Assembly (NCBI GenBank): GCA_001487125.1
Contig: LN913012.1
Location: 248,001 to 312,000 of the forward strand
Origin: Gabonibacter massiliensis
GTDB lineage: Bacteria; Bacteroidota; Bacteroidia; Bacteroidales; Marinifilaceae
Length of the DNA: 64,000 nucleotides
Direction of reading: 5' to 3'
This document shows, in pieces, positions 45,390 to 54,589 of the stretch (the first letter of the stretch is position 1; each line of letters starts with the position of its first letter). Under the pieces are notes generated by a model. That model saw nothing but the letters and a program-made list of their open reading frames with translations, searched no databases and was not told the DNA's origin. Position numbers and translations under genes: made by a program.

Positions 45390-47021
45390 ATGCGATTACT
45401 CTGGTTGGATTTAAACTCTTCGTATGCTCATTCTTCGTTGGCTTTACCGGCGATTCACGCTCAGCAACAGGGGACGGAGATTGATGTGGAGTGGTGTCGG
45501 GTTTCGGCTACGATCAATTCGAACGTGGGGAGTGTTGTGACGGAAATCGTCGGGTATGCTCCGCAAGTTTTAGCGGCCACGGCTTGGCTATTTACTCACG
45601 AAGTATTGCGTAAAATTATTATTCGGGTAAAGGCTTTGTTGCCGGATTGTATTGTTATATTGGGAGGACCGGAGATGTTGGGTGATAACGAGGCTTATTT
45701 GCGAACCTATCCGTTTATCGATTGCGTGTTTCGGGGGGAGGGAGAAGTAGGGTTTCACGAATGGTTAGCCGTGTATAAGCGACCGGATAGATGGGAGGAG
45801 ATTATCGGATTGTGTTGGTTGAATGAAGCAGGGGTGTATCGGGATAATGGTATCGCTAAGATTAAGGCTTTTGACAGTTTGGCTTTGCCGGAGCAAAGTA
45901 CTTTTTTTGATTGGACTAAACCTTTCGTGCAGTTGGAAACGACCAGAGGGTGTTTTAATACCTGTACTTTTTGCGTGAGCGGAGGAGAGAAGCCGGTACG
46001 TACCTTACCTGTCGAGCGTATCCGGGAGAGGTTGGATCTTATTCGGAAAAGGGGTATCCGGGACATCCGGTTGCTGGACCGTACTTTTAACGGGAGTTCC
46101 CGACGTGCCGTAGAACTTCTGTCTTTGTTCCGGGAATATGCCGGAAAAATGCATTTTCATCTGGAAATTCATCCGGCATTGCTTTCCGAAGAGGTCATGA
46201 ACTTGCTCCGGGAGATGCCGGAAGATTTGTTGCATTTGGAAGCCGGAATACAGAGTTTACGGGAAAAGGTATTGAAGACGTGTCAGAGGATTGGGAATAT
46301 AGAAGCCGCTTTGGAAGGTTTGCGTTATTTGTCCTCTCTTTCTAATCTCGTGGTACATGCGGATTTGATAGCGGGTTTACCTTTGTATTCCCTTAGGGAA
46401 ATAGTTGAAGACGTGAGAACCTTGGTCTCTTTCGGGACAAGCGAGATCCAGTTGGAATTATTGAAATTGTTACCGGGAACGGTGATGCGAGAACGAGCTG
46501 AAGAGTGGGGAATAATCTATTCGCCGGATCCTCCTTATGAAGTTTTACAAACGCCGGTCATGTCTGTTGGCGACTTGAGACGAGCTCGCCTGCTTTCCCG
46601 TTTGATAGACGGTTTTTATAACGCTCTGGCTTGGCAAAAAGTGATTCGTCAGCTTGTCACCGATCATCCTTGTTTTTTGGAAGAGTTCCTTTCTTGGCTT
46701 GAAGATCAGGAACTTTTAGAACAACCTTTAAGTCTGGAAAAACGGGGTGTGTTGTTGTATCGATTTTGTAGTGGGGCATATCCCTCTTATTTACCGAAGA
46801 TAGCAGTGGCATGGATTGCGGCCGGAATACCTTTTACCAAAGAGCCGAGCAGACGTTTAGAAGCATGGGATAGCCGTTTGCCGGAAAACCTGGAGGTGTT
46901 GGAAGGGGAGTGGACGGAGGTCATGCGTCTTTATCGTCTCCCCTTTGAAACCGAAACGTACTGGTTCGGATTTGACAGGAGCAAGTCACAATCCAAACCG
47001 CTCTTTATAGCCAGAAATTAG
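45390..47021 (+). CDS. B12-binding-domain radical SAM protein with DUF4080 tail
   Basis: 543 residues. N-terminal cobalamin-binding-like domain (residues 1-130, with VILGGPEML), then the radical SAM domain with the 4Fe-4S motif Cys188-x3-Cys192-x2-Cys195 in TTRGCFNTCTFCVSGG, GLPLYSLREIVEDV and LLKLLPGT. A C-terminal domain of about 170 residues is of the DUF4080 type. It resembles proteins annotated only by these domains; the substrate is unknown. Monocistronic, convergent with pabA (2 bases between stops). Confidence 0.85.
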   Translation: MRLLWLDLNSSYAHSSLALPAIHAQQQGTEIDVEWCRVSATINSNVGSVVTEIVGYAPQVLAATAWLFTHEVLRKIIIRVKALLPDCIVILGGPEMLGDNEAYLRTYPFIDCVFRGEGEVGFHEWLAVYKRPDRWEEIIGLCWLNEAGVYRDNGIAKIKAFDSLALPEQSTFFDWTKPFVQLETTRGCFNTCTFCVSGGEKPVRTLPVERIRERLDLIRKRGIRDIRLLDRTFNGSSRRAVELLSLFREYAGKMHFHLEIHPALLSEEVMNLLREMPEDLLHLEAGIQSLREKVLKTCQRIGNIEAALEGLRYLSSLSNLVVHADLIAGLPLYSLREIVEDVRTLVSFGTSEIQLELLKLLPGTVMRERAEEWGIIYSPDPPYEVLQTPVMSVGDLRRARLLSRLIDGFYNALAWQKVIRQLVTDHPCFLEEFLSWLEDQELLEQPLSLEKRGVLLYRFCSGAYPSYLPKIAVAWIAAGIPFTKEPSRRLEAWDSRLPENLEVLEGEWTEVMRLYRLPFETETYWFGFDRSKSQSKPLFIARN

Positions 47022-47023
47022 TT

Positions 47024-47638
47024 TTAGAAAGAAAGGTATCTTTGTGTAGGATTACATTGGATTTTTATTCTGTTTATCCAATTGTTAATAAGGAGAGAGC
47101 CGATGTTGGTAATGATGGATTCGGGATGAAATTGCAAACCATGAATGGGGAGGACCGGGTGATAAAAGGACATGATATGTCCCTCTTCATCGATAGCGCT
47201 GACTTTAAGAGGAGGAGGGAGGGTAGAAGGGGTTACCGTCCAAGAGTGATAGCGCCCGATAACAGCCTGGGGCGGAAGATTACGATAAATCGGATCTTCG
47301 GTATCTTGAATGATTAAAGGGCTTTCGTGTCCGTGTTTGGGGAAGGGCAATCGTTCTAATTTTGCACCGAAACTTTCCGCAATGGCCTGGTGTCCCAGGC
47401 AGATTCCTAAAATCGAATGAGTCGTTTTGCACTGATTGACGACACGAAGCAGATCCCCGGCTTCAGCGGGTATTCCCGGGCCGGGAGAAAGTAGTAAGCC
47501 GTCGTATCGGCTTAGTCGAGTGAAATCAATGCGATCGTTTCGAACGATATCGAATCTGCATTTCCCGTTTTCTTTCAGGAGTTGGACCAGATTATACACG
47601 AATGAGTCGTAATTGTCGATTACCAATATATTTTTCAT
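47024..47638 (-). CDS. pabA: Glutamine amidotransferase, aminodeoxychorismate/anthranilate synthase component II
   Basis: 204 residues. Class I glutamine amidotransferase triad: nucleophile Cys80 in LGICLGHQ, His-x-Glu in QFHPESI; oxyanion part SPGPG. It supplies ammonia to the chorismate-binding subunit. The role is folate (with pabB/pabC at 49.8-51.4 kb) rather than tryptophan, judged from context only: no trp genes are near. It is on the opposite strand to pabB/pabC, with an LplT-like transporter and PlsC between. Confidence 0.88.
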   Translation of the reverse strand: MKNILVIDNYDSFVYNLVQLLKENGKCRFDIVRNDRIDFTRLSRYDGLLLSPGPGIPAEAGDLLRVVNQCKTTHSILGICLGHQAIAESFGAKLERLPFPKHGHESPLIIQDTEDPIYRNLPPQAVIGRYHSWTVTPSTLPPPLKVSAIDEEGHIMSFYHPVLPIHGLQFHPESIITNIGSLLINNWINRIKIQCNPTQRYLSF

Positions 47639-47663
47639 GCTTGAAGCTCCCTTTTACGGGAGA

Positions 47664-47671
47664 CAAAAATA
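47664..47671 (-). promoter_or_regulatory. -7 element of pabA
   Basis: TATTTTTG on the minus strand, exact TAnnTTTG, 26 bases before the ATG at 47638. Confidence 0.5.
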
Positions 47672-47725
47672 GAGAAAACAGGGCTATTTTTAGTTTTTTT
47701 CATCGGTTTAAATGATAAAATTAAA

Positions 47726-47733
47726 TACCTTTG
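47726..47733 (+). promoter_or_regulatory. -7 element of the LplT-PlsC-PabB-PabC operon
   Basis: TACCTTTG on the plus strand, 50 bases before the ATG at 47783. Confidence 0.5.
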
Positions 47734-47782
47734 GCCCGAAACGCGGGGGTGATAAAGGTAAATGATGCGATAAATTCGGATT

Positions 47783-49009
47783 ATGAGTAAAAATAAAAAT
47801 TGGTTACCTCTCTTTTTTACAAACTATTTGGGGGTATTGAATGATAATTTCCTGAAGACTTTGGCGTGTTTTATATGTATTGCTTGGGTCGGAAAGGAGC
47901 ATGAGTCGATGGTCGTTACTTCAGCATCCGCCGCCTTGGTGATTCCCTATTTGCTGTTTTCCCCTTTGGCCGGTCGGTTGGCCAAGATTTATAGGAAGCG
48001 CAAAATTGTCGTGTGGGCGAAATTTGCCGAATTATGGATTATGGCTGTGGCAAGTCTGGGGTTATTGATGACATCTACTTCTGTTGTATTGATTGCTATT
48101 TTGCTGATGGGGTTGCAGAGTGCGCTATTTTCTCCTTCCAAGTACGGGTTGATTCGGGATATCGGAGGTGAAAAAGGTATATCTTTCGGATCGGGGGCTA
48201 TGGAGATGTTTGCTTTTGTCGGAATACTATCGGGGACTCTCTTGGCTGCTTTTCTTTCCGAGAATGTGAGTATTTTAGGGTTATGCGGGTTGTTGTTTGT
48301 GATTGCCTTTTTGGGATGGGGCTGTAGTTTAACGATTCGGGTCCGGGAGAGCGAACCGTTGAAAGAGAGTCATGAAACATTGAATCCGGTTAAATTCGTT
48401 CGGGATATGTATATCCGTGCGAGTGATTTTAAAGGGTTGAATCTGATTGTCGTGGGATTGGCTGTATTCTGGTTTATCGGTTCGATGATTCAGATGACCT
48501 TGATCGTTTATTGTCGGGGAGAGTTGGGAATGAGCGATTCAGAAACCGGTATGGTCATGTCGTTGGCTGCTATCGGGATCGGAGCAGGGTGTTATCTGGC
48601 GGGAGTGTTTTCTCACGGGGAGGTAGAATTGGGATTGGTTCCGTGGGGTGGGATGATGACAGGAATTGCTTTTGCCATTATTTTCTTGTTTGATCTGCAA
48701 GGAATTGCTTTTGCCTTGTTGGTATTTTCAGCTGCTTTTTGCAGCGGGATGTATAAAGTGCCTTTGGATGCCTGGATACAAGCGAATGTGAAAGGAAGGG
48801 AGTTGGGAGACATGTTGGCTTATTCCAATCTGATCACCTTTTTATTCATGCTTGTTGCCTCCGGTTGTTTCGGGACGATGGAGATGTTATGGGATACCAA
48901 ATATATATTTTTGTTTTTAGCTACGTTGACATTTTTCATGACTTTTGTTTTGTATAAGCAGGTGAAAGAGATGAGAGGGAGATTTAAGAATTTAAAAATA
49001 CGGAAATAA
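47783..49009 (+). CDS. MFS transporter, lysophospholipid transporter-like
   Basis: 408 residues, 12 predicted membrane helices. N-terminus LFFTNYLGVLNDNFLKTLAC and LLFSPLAGRLAKIYRKRKIV resemble LplT, the flippase that returns lysophospholipids to the cytoplasmic leaflet. The next gene, overlapping by one base (TAATG), is an acyltransferase, the same pairing as LplT-Aas in Enterobacteria. First gene of an operon ending with pabB and pabC. Confidence 0.82.
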   Translation: MSKNKNWLPLFFTNYLGVLNDNFLKTLACFICIAWVGKEHESMVVTSASAALVIPYLLFSPLAGRLAKIYRKRKIVVWAKFAELWIMAVASLGLLMTSTSVVLIAILLMGLQSALFSPSKYGLIRDIGGEKGISFGSGAMEMFAFVGILSGTLLAAFLSENVSILGLCGLLFVIAFLGWGCSLTIRVRESEPLKESHETLNPVKFVRDMYIRASDFKGLNLIVVGLAVFWFIGSMIQMTLIVYCRGELGMSDSETGMVMSLAAIGIGAGCYLAGVFSHGEVELGLVPWGGMMTGIAFAIIFLFDLQGIAFALLVFSAAFCSGMYKVPLDAWIQANVKGRELGDMLAYSNLITFLFMLVASGCFGTMEMLWDTKYIFLFLATLTFFMTFVLYKQVKEMRGRFKNLKIRK

Positions 49010-49815
49010 TGGTAAGAGTGTTTGCTGCTATATATCGTTATCTGCTGGCATTGAGGTATAGAGTGAAATTGGAGGGAACCGAACTTTTAACTTCTTCTTC
49101 AACGAAATTGTTTTTGCCAAATCATCAGGCAACGGTTGATCCTCAATTGATTTTTGCTCATTTATATAAATACACGAAAGCTTCCCCTTTGGTGACGGAA
49201 GCTTATTGTAAAGTTTGGATATTGAAGCCGATATTTCGTTTGATGGGCGTCGTATCCGTTCCGGATCTGGAAAAAAGCCGGAAAGGGATAGAGGTGGTTG
49301 CCAATCTTTATAAAAACGTACTTGAGGCTCTCGCCCATGGTCATAGTATGTTGATTTATCCGGCGGGCCAATTGGCTGGTCAAGGGTATGAACGGATTTA
49401 TAATAAACAGAGTGCCTGGCAAGTATGCCGGCAATTGCCGGAGGATACCCGTATCATCGGCGTACGAATTCGGGGATTATGGGGTAGCATGTGGTCCAAG
49501 GCTTGGAACGGGGAATCTCCTAACTTTTTATGGACTTATTTGAAGGGAATTTTTTATGTTTTGGCTAATGGTTTGTTTTTTTTGCCGCGAAGGGATGTTA
49601 CGATCAGTTTTTATGATATTACCAATGCAGGGTGCGATAGAGCGGCAGTGAGTCGTCGGGAGTTCAATCGTTATTTGGAAAGTTTTTATAATGCGGAAGG
49701 GCCGGAGCCGGTCCTGTTTTTGAAGCATTTTTTTTATTCTCCCGCTTTAAAACGTAAATTACCGGAACATATAAAGGGAGCAGACCCCCAAAAATATGAT
49801 GGAATCAGCGAATAA
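49009..49815 (+). CDS. 1-acyl-glycerol-3-phosphate acyltransferase (PlsC family)
   Basis: 268 residues. Catalytic HX4D motif in FLPNHQATVDPQ and the second block in MLIYPAGQLAGQG (FPEG-like). A short hydrophobic N-terminus anchors it to the inner membrane. With the LplT-like transporter whose stop overlaps its start by one base, it probably re-acylates lysophospholipids (Aas-like) rather than, or in addition to, making phosphatidate. The end overlaps pabB by 20 bases. Confidence 0.85.
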   Translation: MVRVFAAIYRYLLALRYRVKLEGTELLTSSSTKLFLPNHQATVDPQLIFAHLYKYTKASPLVTEAYCKVWILKPIFRLMGVVSVPDLEKSRKGIEVVANLYKNVLEALAHGHSMLIYPAGQLAGQGYERIYNKQSAWQVCRQLPEDTRIIGVRIRGLWGSMWSKAWNGESPNFLWTYLKGIFYVLANGLFFLPRRDVTISFYDITNAGCDRAAVSRREFNRYLESFYNAEGPEPVLFLKHFFYSPALKRKLPEHIKGADPQKYDGISE

Positions 49816-50767
49816 AGTCAAAGAATTAATGAATCGGGCCGGAGCATCCGGATCCTCTTTTCTTTTCGGGGTTGATTTTGAATTGACTCGTGGTTTTTTT
49901 ATCGAGAGTCCCTTGGAACAACAAAATATTCTTTTTGATGTACGGGGAGTTTCTAACGTGGAGCGTGCTAAAATAAACGGTGAGCAAAAAGCATTAGTGA
50001 AAAATCCGATTGCTTTCGAGGAGTACGAACGTAAATTCAGGGAGGTAAGGAAAGGATTGTTGCGGGGGGATTCCTTTTTATCGAACCTGACGGTGGCAAC
50101 AGAGGTCGAGACCTGTTGGTCTTTGGTGGAGATATTTCATCAAAGTCACGGTTTGTACCGGTTATGTATACCGGAGAATTTTGTTTGTTTCTCCCCGGAA
50201 CGTTTCGTGTTGATAGAGGAGGGCAGGATCTCTTCCAACCCGATGAAAGGGACTATCGATGCTTCTGTTCCTTTTGCCGAAGAGGTGATATTATCCGACT
50301 ATAAAGAGCGTTCGGAACACAATACGATAGTGGATTTGATCCGTAATGATTTGAATCGGGTGTCGGAACAAGTAAGACTGGAACGTTTTCGATACGTGGA
50401 TCGCTTACATACCAGTAATGGGGATATCCTGCAAGTCAGTTCGGAGATTACGGGCCGTTTGCCGGAACATTATGAAACTTTCTTGGGAGATATCGTGTTT
50501 GACTTATTACCGGCCGGTTCCATATCGGGAGCACCCAAACCTGCTACGTTACGTATTATATCTCGTGCCGAGGGAGAAAAGCGGGGATTTTATACGGGAG
50601 TTTTTGGCTTGTACGACGGGAAGCGTTTGGATACGGCCGTGATGATTCGTTTTATAGAGGAGAAGGGAAGGAAACGTTATTTTCGTAGCGGAGGAGGAAT
50701 AACGATCAATAGTTCTTGCCGGAGTGAATACGAGGAGGTATTGGAAAAAGTGTATTTACCTTTTTAA
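49796..50767 (+). CDS. pabB: Aminodeoxychorismate synthase component I
   Basis: 323 residues, a short form lacking most of the N-terminal domain. Chorismate-binding enzyme motifs: FVCFSPERFVLIEEGRISSN, PMKGTID, EHNTIVDLIRNDLNRVSE, LLPAGSISGAPKPATLRII and YTGVFGLYDG. It makes 4-amino-4-deoxychorismate from chorismate and ammonia supplied by PabA. The ATG overlaps the end of plsC by 20 bases (translational coupling); a second in-frame ATG follows directly. Confidence 0.92.
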   Translation: MMESANKVKELMNRAGASGSSFLFGVDFELTRGFFIESPLEQQNILFDVRGVSNVERAKINGEQKALVKNPIAFEEYERKFREVRKGLLRGDSFLSNLTVATEVETCWSLVEIFHQSHGLYRLCIPENFVCFSPERFVLIEEGRISSNPMKGTIDASVPFAEEVILSDYKERSEHNTIVDLIRNDLNRVSEQVRLERFRYVDRLHTSNGDILQVSSEITGRLPEHYETFLGDIVFDLLPAGSISGAPKPATLRIISRAEGEKRGFYTGVFGLYDGKRLDTAVMIRFIEEKGRKRYFRSGGGITINSSCRSEYEEVLEKVYLPF

Positions 50768-50777
50768 CGGGAAACGG

Positions 50778-51377
50778 ATGTCTGCATTTATTGAGACCAT
50801 ACAAGTGATTGACGGTGAATTTTGTAATCTTTCATTCCATGTGGCTCGAATGAAAGAGACCTCTGTTGTTTTTTTCAGACGGGAAATCGTTTTCATACCG
50901 GATGAATTGATAGTTCCCGAAGATTTACGGGAGGGGGTTGTAAAGTGCCGGATTATTTACGATTATGTTATTCGGGAAGTGGAATTTATTCCTTATCATA
51001 TTCGGAAAATTGCCAGTTTGAAATTAGTGGAGGACAACGAGATTGTTTACCCTTTTAAGTCTACGGACCGGGATGCTTTAAAGAGATTGTCTGATCGTCG
51101 GGGAGATCGTGATGAGGTTTTGATCGTGAAACAAGGGCAGATAACAGACACTTCATTTTCAAATGTTGTCTTTCGAGCCTGCGACGGTCTCTATACTCCT
51201 TCCGCTTTCTTGTTGAACGGAACCCGGCGTCAGCGTCTGTTGCGGGAAGGGATTGTCCGTGAAAGGGAGATTCGTGTTGCGGATCTCACCCGTTATCAAG
51301 GGGTATTTTTGATCAATGCCATGATCGATTTGTCGGATCGAGTATATGTTCCCGTGGAGCGGATCTACTCTTCTTGA
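50778..51377 (+). CDS. pabC: Aminodeoxychorismate lyase (class IV PLP aminotransferase family)
   Basis: 199 residues from ATG 50778 (the longer frame from 50724 lies inside pabB). Class IV features: FIETIQVIDGEFCNLSFHVA, the PLP-lysine region IVYPFKSTDRDALKRL, GQITDTSFSNVVF and LLNGTRRQRLLREG. It releases 4-aminobenzoate and pyruvate from aminodeoxychorismate for folate. Ten bases after pabB. The 3' end overlaps the opposite-strand lipoprotein gene by 13 bases. Confidence 0.9.
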   Translation: MSAFIETIQVIDGEFCNLSFHVARMKETSVVFFRREIVFIPDELIVPEDLREGVVKCRIIYDYVIREVEFIPYHIRKIASLKLVEDNEIVYPFKSTDRDALKRLSDRRGDRDEVLIVKQGQITDTSFSNVVFRACDGLYTPSAFLLNGTRRQRLLREGIVREREIRVADLTRYQGVFLINAMIDLSDRVYVPVERIYSS

Positions 51378-52054
51378 TGGTGATATACTCGTTTGCTGTT
51401 GATAAAGGTAAGCTCTTTTGTACTGTAATTGATATACGCTTTGTTCCGGTAATTGGTAAGGGGTGTTATTTCTAAAGCGATCATATCTTCGGATAACTGA
51501 TACCAATACCCTTTTGCTTTCCGGGTAGAGTTAGACAACATGTTGAAAATGGTGAAGGTATAAGTATAATCCGGATGAAGGTTCAGGGTAAATTTATCTG
51601 TCGGTTGTTGTCGATTAGGAATTAATGCCACGTATTCACCGGTAATCTTTTTTTGCGGATCGCAATCGTTTACCGTATCGAAACGAATAAAATCGGTCAG
51701 TGTCAATTGGAGTGTTTGATTCTTTTCGATATCATTCGAGAAAGAGAGTGAACCTTCGAACACCCCTAATAGACTTGTGTTTGTACCCTTTTGAGTTTTT
51801 CGGTATTTTTCGATAACCTCTTTCGCGATGCTGTCCATGGTGATTGTTAATCGGTTTCCTGTGGCACAGTCCGTGAGAACCGGATGTTCCCGTGTGAGCG
51901 AAAACTCTCCGTTAAAATAATGTGGTATGGATAATTCTGTTTGTGCCGGAAAAGTAGTATGTTTCGGCTGTTCTTCTTCTTTCGTTTTCTGTGGTTTGCA
52001 ACCCGACAAAAAAAGGGTGATGAAGCAGATGCTTACGATTTGTATTGTATTCAT
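51365..52054 (-). CDS. Lipoprotein of unknown function
   Basis: 229 residues with lipoprotein signal LFLSGCKPQ (Cys about 19), then a charged linker (TKEEEQPKHTT) and a beta-rich domain with LNLHPDYTYTFTIFN and KAKGYWYQLSEDMIALEITP. The last pattern (small rigid lipocalin-like or NlpE-like repeat) is only suggestive. I do not recognise the family. It lies downstream of the MutS-like gene on the same strand, with a -7 element of its own. Confidence 0.6.
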   Translation of the reverse strand: MNTIQIVSICFITLFLSGCKPQKTKEEEQPKHTTFPAQTELSIPHYFNGEFSLTREHPVLTDCATGNRLTITMDSIAKEVIEKYRKTQKGTNTSLLGVFEGSLSFSNDIEKNQTLQLTLTDFIRFDTVNDCDPQKKITGEYVALIPNRQQPTDKFTLNLHPDYTYTFTIFNMLSNSTRKAKGYWYQLSEDMIALEITPLTNYRNKAYINYSTKELTFINSKRVYHHQEE

Positions 52055-52085
52055 ATCATTTCGTTTTCTGGGTATAACGGAATGA

Positions 52086-52093
52086 CAAAAATA
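52086..52093 (-). promoter_or_regulatory. -7 element of the lipoprotein gene
   Basis: TATTTTTG on the minus strand, 32 bases before the ATG at 52054. Confidence 0.45.
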
Positions 52094-52096
52094 AAG

Positions 52097-53878
52097 TTAT
52101 ACCAGTCCCATTTTCTTTAAAAGAATGGAGGCATTCATTGTTTGGCTGATTCCCGGCTTTAATTTGTAATCGTAACTTATTTCCGTTCCGGAATGCGTGA
52201 TCTCAAAGCAGTTATTGATAAAGTGCCGAGGATATACATCCGCCAACTTTCCTAATTCTAAATCGTGGGTTGCAATTAAGCCGGAAACAGGAAGAGTAAG
52301 CAATTTTTGTAGGAAAAGGCGCGAGCCGTTCAATTTGTCGACCGAGTTAGTTCCTTTTAAAATTTCGTCTAAAATAATAAAGAGTTTATCTTCTTTTTCG
52401 GCTGTTTCGACCAATTGCTTCAGACGCAATAGCTCTGCGTGGAAATAGGAGGTTCCTTTAGCCAGATTATCGGCAGTTCTCATGCTTGAAAAGATAGCTA
52501 TGGGCTGAAAACGGAAGGTTTTGGCACATACGACGCAACCGCAATTAGCCAAAATCAGGTTAGTGCCTATTGTGCGTAAAAACGTGCTCTTTCCTGCCAT
52601 GTTGGCTCCCGTGACGATATAGAATTCATGCAAACGTGCTACCTGGAAATCGTTGGCAATCCGTTGCGATGCCGGGAGCATCGGATGACCTATTGCTTCT
52701 CCGCGTAAGATAACCTCGTCGTCGGGAATGGGAAAGATGTAATCGGGATGGTTGAAGCGGTAATTGGCGAGACTCACGAATACATCCAATTCTCCTATTG
52801 ATTCTAACCATTCCGGGATGAAGGAGGCATATTTTTCCTTCCATTTAGTTAATCGGCGGATAAGATGAACATCTTTCATGAAAAGTCCGTTCAACAGTAT
52901 GGCGGCTAATATATTGCCCCGCTGGTCAAAACTTTCCGATGTTTTGTGAAGCGAACGGAATGCTTCTTCTGCGTTGTATTTTTGCTCGTATAGTTTATAA
53001 TATATCTCTTTCAGTCGCTCCGAATCAACCTGTTTGGATCGAACGTGTTGCATCAATCGGTGAAGATTGCTGAACGAATGGATAAATTGATCCAGTTGGT
53101 GTTGGACCCGGTTTATTTTTTTCGCGGAAGAGAGAACGATCGTTAATTGAATAAACGATAATAAAAGCGGTAAAGAAAAGGGTATGATTGAAAACAGACA
53201 TAAGCTCCAGCCTGCTATTGTCACTATCGGAAGATAGTAGGATAGTTGGAGCATGGCGGTAGGGAGTCGTAATTGTTCTTCGGACCATTCCCGAATCTCT
53301 TTTATGGCGATACCGGATAATTTATGGCTGACACCGATAGCTCTGAAACTGTGACACCAGTCCGGATCTTCGCTTAACTCCTGAACGGCTTGTTGTCTTT
53401 GTAGCAGTCTTTCTTTAGATTTTAGAGGGGAACACAGCCACTCGGAGAGTTTTTGAGTCCCGTTAGGGGTAACCGTCCGGTTGACGGATTGAAAAAGCGA
53501 GTTTTCTCCGAATAGATCCAAATCGTGAGAGTAGGCATGCGATAGATCTTTGAATTTGTCTCCCTTGGGCAGGTGCGTCGAATCTCCCGCCAAGTACTCT
53601 ACCTCTATTTTTGCACCATGACGTAATTCGGTATAGTAGGTTATTTTTTGTAACAATTTGGTTTCCGTATAATTGATATAGACGAAGAGTATTATGGAAA
53701 GAATTCCGGTGTATAATGCAAAAAGGTTTCCCGTCGTAAGCAGGGAATATAAAAAGTAGATGATCAGTAAAAAGAGTATGATCTTGGTAAATGTAATGTA
53801 GTTACGCGTTGCTTTCAATTTCTTTACCTGTGAGGTCGCTTCTGCTATTTTATCTTGATAATACAATTCTGCATGCAT
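52097..53878 (-). CDS. Membrane-associated MutS-like ATPase
   Basis: 593 residues from ATG 53878; the first in-frame ATG (53908) lies before the -7 element at 53895-53902 and would not be transcribed. Two pairs of membrane helices (IILFLLIIYFLYSLLTTGN, LFALYTGILSIILFVYINY; then LPIVTIAGWSLCLFSIIPFS, LPLLLSFIQLTIVL) precede a MutS-type clamp/lever region and a complete ABC ATPase: Walker A GANMAGKSTFLRTIG, Walker B LFIILDEILKGTNS, and the His switch ATHDLELGKL. The mismatch-reading domain I and a Smr domain are absent. Similar membrane MutS relatives occur in Bacteroidota; function unknown. Confidence 0.85.
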   Translation of the reverse strand: MHAELYYQDKIAEATSQVKKLKATRNYITFTKIILFLLIIYFLYSLLTTGNLFALYTGILSIILFVYINYTETKLLQKITYYTELRHGAKIEVEYLAGDSTHLPKGDKFKDLSHAYSHDLDLFGENSLFQSVNRTVTPNGTQKLSEWLCSPLKSKERLLQRQQAVQELSEDPDWCHSFRAIGVSHKLSGIAIKEIREWSEEQLRLPTAMLQLSYYLPIVTIAGWSLCLFSIIPFSLPLLLSFIQLTIVLSSAKKINRVQHQLDQFIHSFSNLHRLMQHVRSKQVDSERLKEIYYKLYEQKYNAEEAFRSLHKTSESFDQRGNILAAILLNGLFMKDVHLIRRLTKWKEKYASFIPEWLESIGELDVFVSLANYRFNHPDYIFPIPDDEVILRGEAIGHPMLPASQRIANDFQVARLHEFYIVTGANMAGKSTFLRTIGTNLILANCGCVVCAKTFRFQPIAIFSSMRTADNLAKGTSYFHAELLRLKQLVETAEKEDKLFIILDEILKGTNSVDKLNGSRLFLQKLLTLPVSGLIATHDLELGKLADVYPRHFINNCFEITHSGTEISYDYKLKPGISQTMNASILLKKMGLV

Positions 53879-53894
53879 GGATATGGGATTTTTA

Positions 53895-53902
53895 CAAAGA
53901 TA
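53895..53902 (-). promoter_or_regulatory. -7 element of the MutS-like gene
   Basis: TATCTTTG on the minus strand; the transcript starts near 53888, downstream of the ATG at 53908, so ATG 53878 is the first usable start. Confidence 0.5.
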
Positions 53903-53926
53903 ATTCAAAATGAGTAATAAATGAGA

Positions 53927-54448
53927 TCAGGAGCCTTTTTTAGCAGGGATACGTTGCAATATCCAGGCCAGGGTAATTCCAATCAGGGCCCCGACGGTCG
54001 CTTCCGTAAATCTCAACAGACCGTTTAGCAGGGGAGAAATATCCGGTGACATGATAGAGACAATCATGATTACTACTAAGGTAATAGCGGCCATTTTGCT
54101 GCCGTCAGGAAGTCCGATCGCCATACATAACAAATCGAGAATGAGTACGGAGATCACCATTCCTGTAATGGTAAAAGGAAACCAGGTAAGATAGGCGTAA
54201 GCGATGCAGCTTCCGATAAACGTGCCTGCAACTCGCAACCATCCCTGGTGGATGGATGTCTTGAAATCATCTTGAAGCACCACAATTCCGGAAATGGCGG
54301 CAAGCATTGCTCCCATATATTTGGAACCTTCATGGATCCTTCCCGTGATGTATGCTCCCAGCAGACAAGAGAGTAGTACCACGATGCCTTTTGCGATGGC
54401 CGAACCCGGTTTAATACGGGTTAAGATAGTTTTTACCCGAAGTTTCAT
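53927..54448 (-). CDS. FUSC/aromatic-acid-exporter-family membrane protein
   Basis: 173 residues with about five or six membrane helices (GIVVLLSCLLGAYITGRIHE, MAAITLVVIMIVSIMSPDI, ATVGALIGITLAWILQR). It matches the membrane half of FUSC/ArAE-type exporters without the cytoplasmic domain. Its substrate is unknown. It lies between the RluA gene (upstream, same strand) and the MutS-like gene. Confidence 0.78.
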   Translation of the reverse strand: MKLRVKTILTRIKPGSAIAKGIVVLLSCLLGAYITGRIHEGSKYMGAMLAAISGIVVLQDDFKTSIHQGWLRVAGTFIGSCIAYAYLTWFPFTITGMVISVLILDLLCMAIGLPDGSKMAAITLVVIMIVSIMSPDISPLLNGLLRFTEATVGALIGITLAWILQRIPAKKGS

Positions 54449-54589
54449 ACTCTCTTGTATCGTCAGACTTAATGAAAAGTTGCACTTTTTGATCTTTAAT
54501 CTTCCTGGAGACCGAGAGGATTCGGAATATCAGCGGGTAGAGTGTTCAAAGCGGATTTAACCGTAGATACGAATTGAACAGGTACTTCG

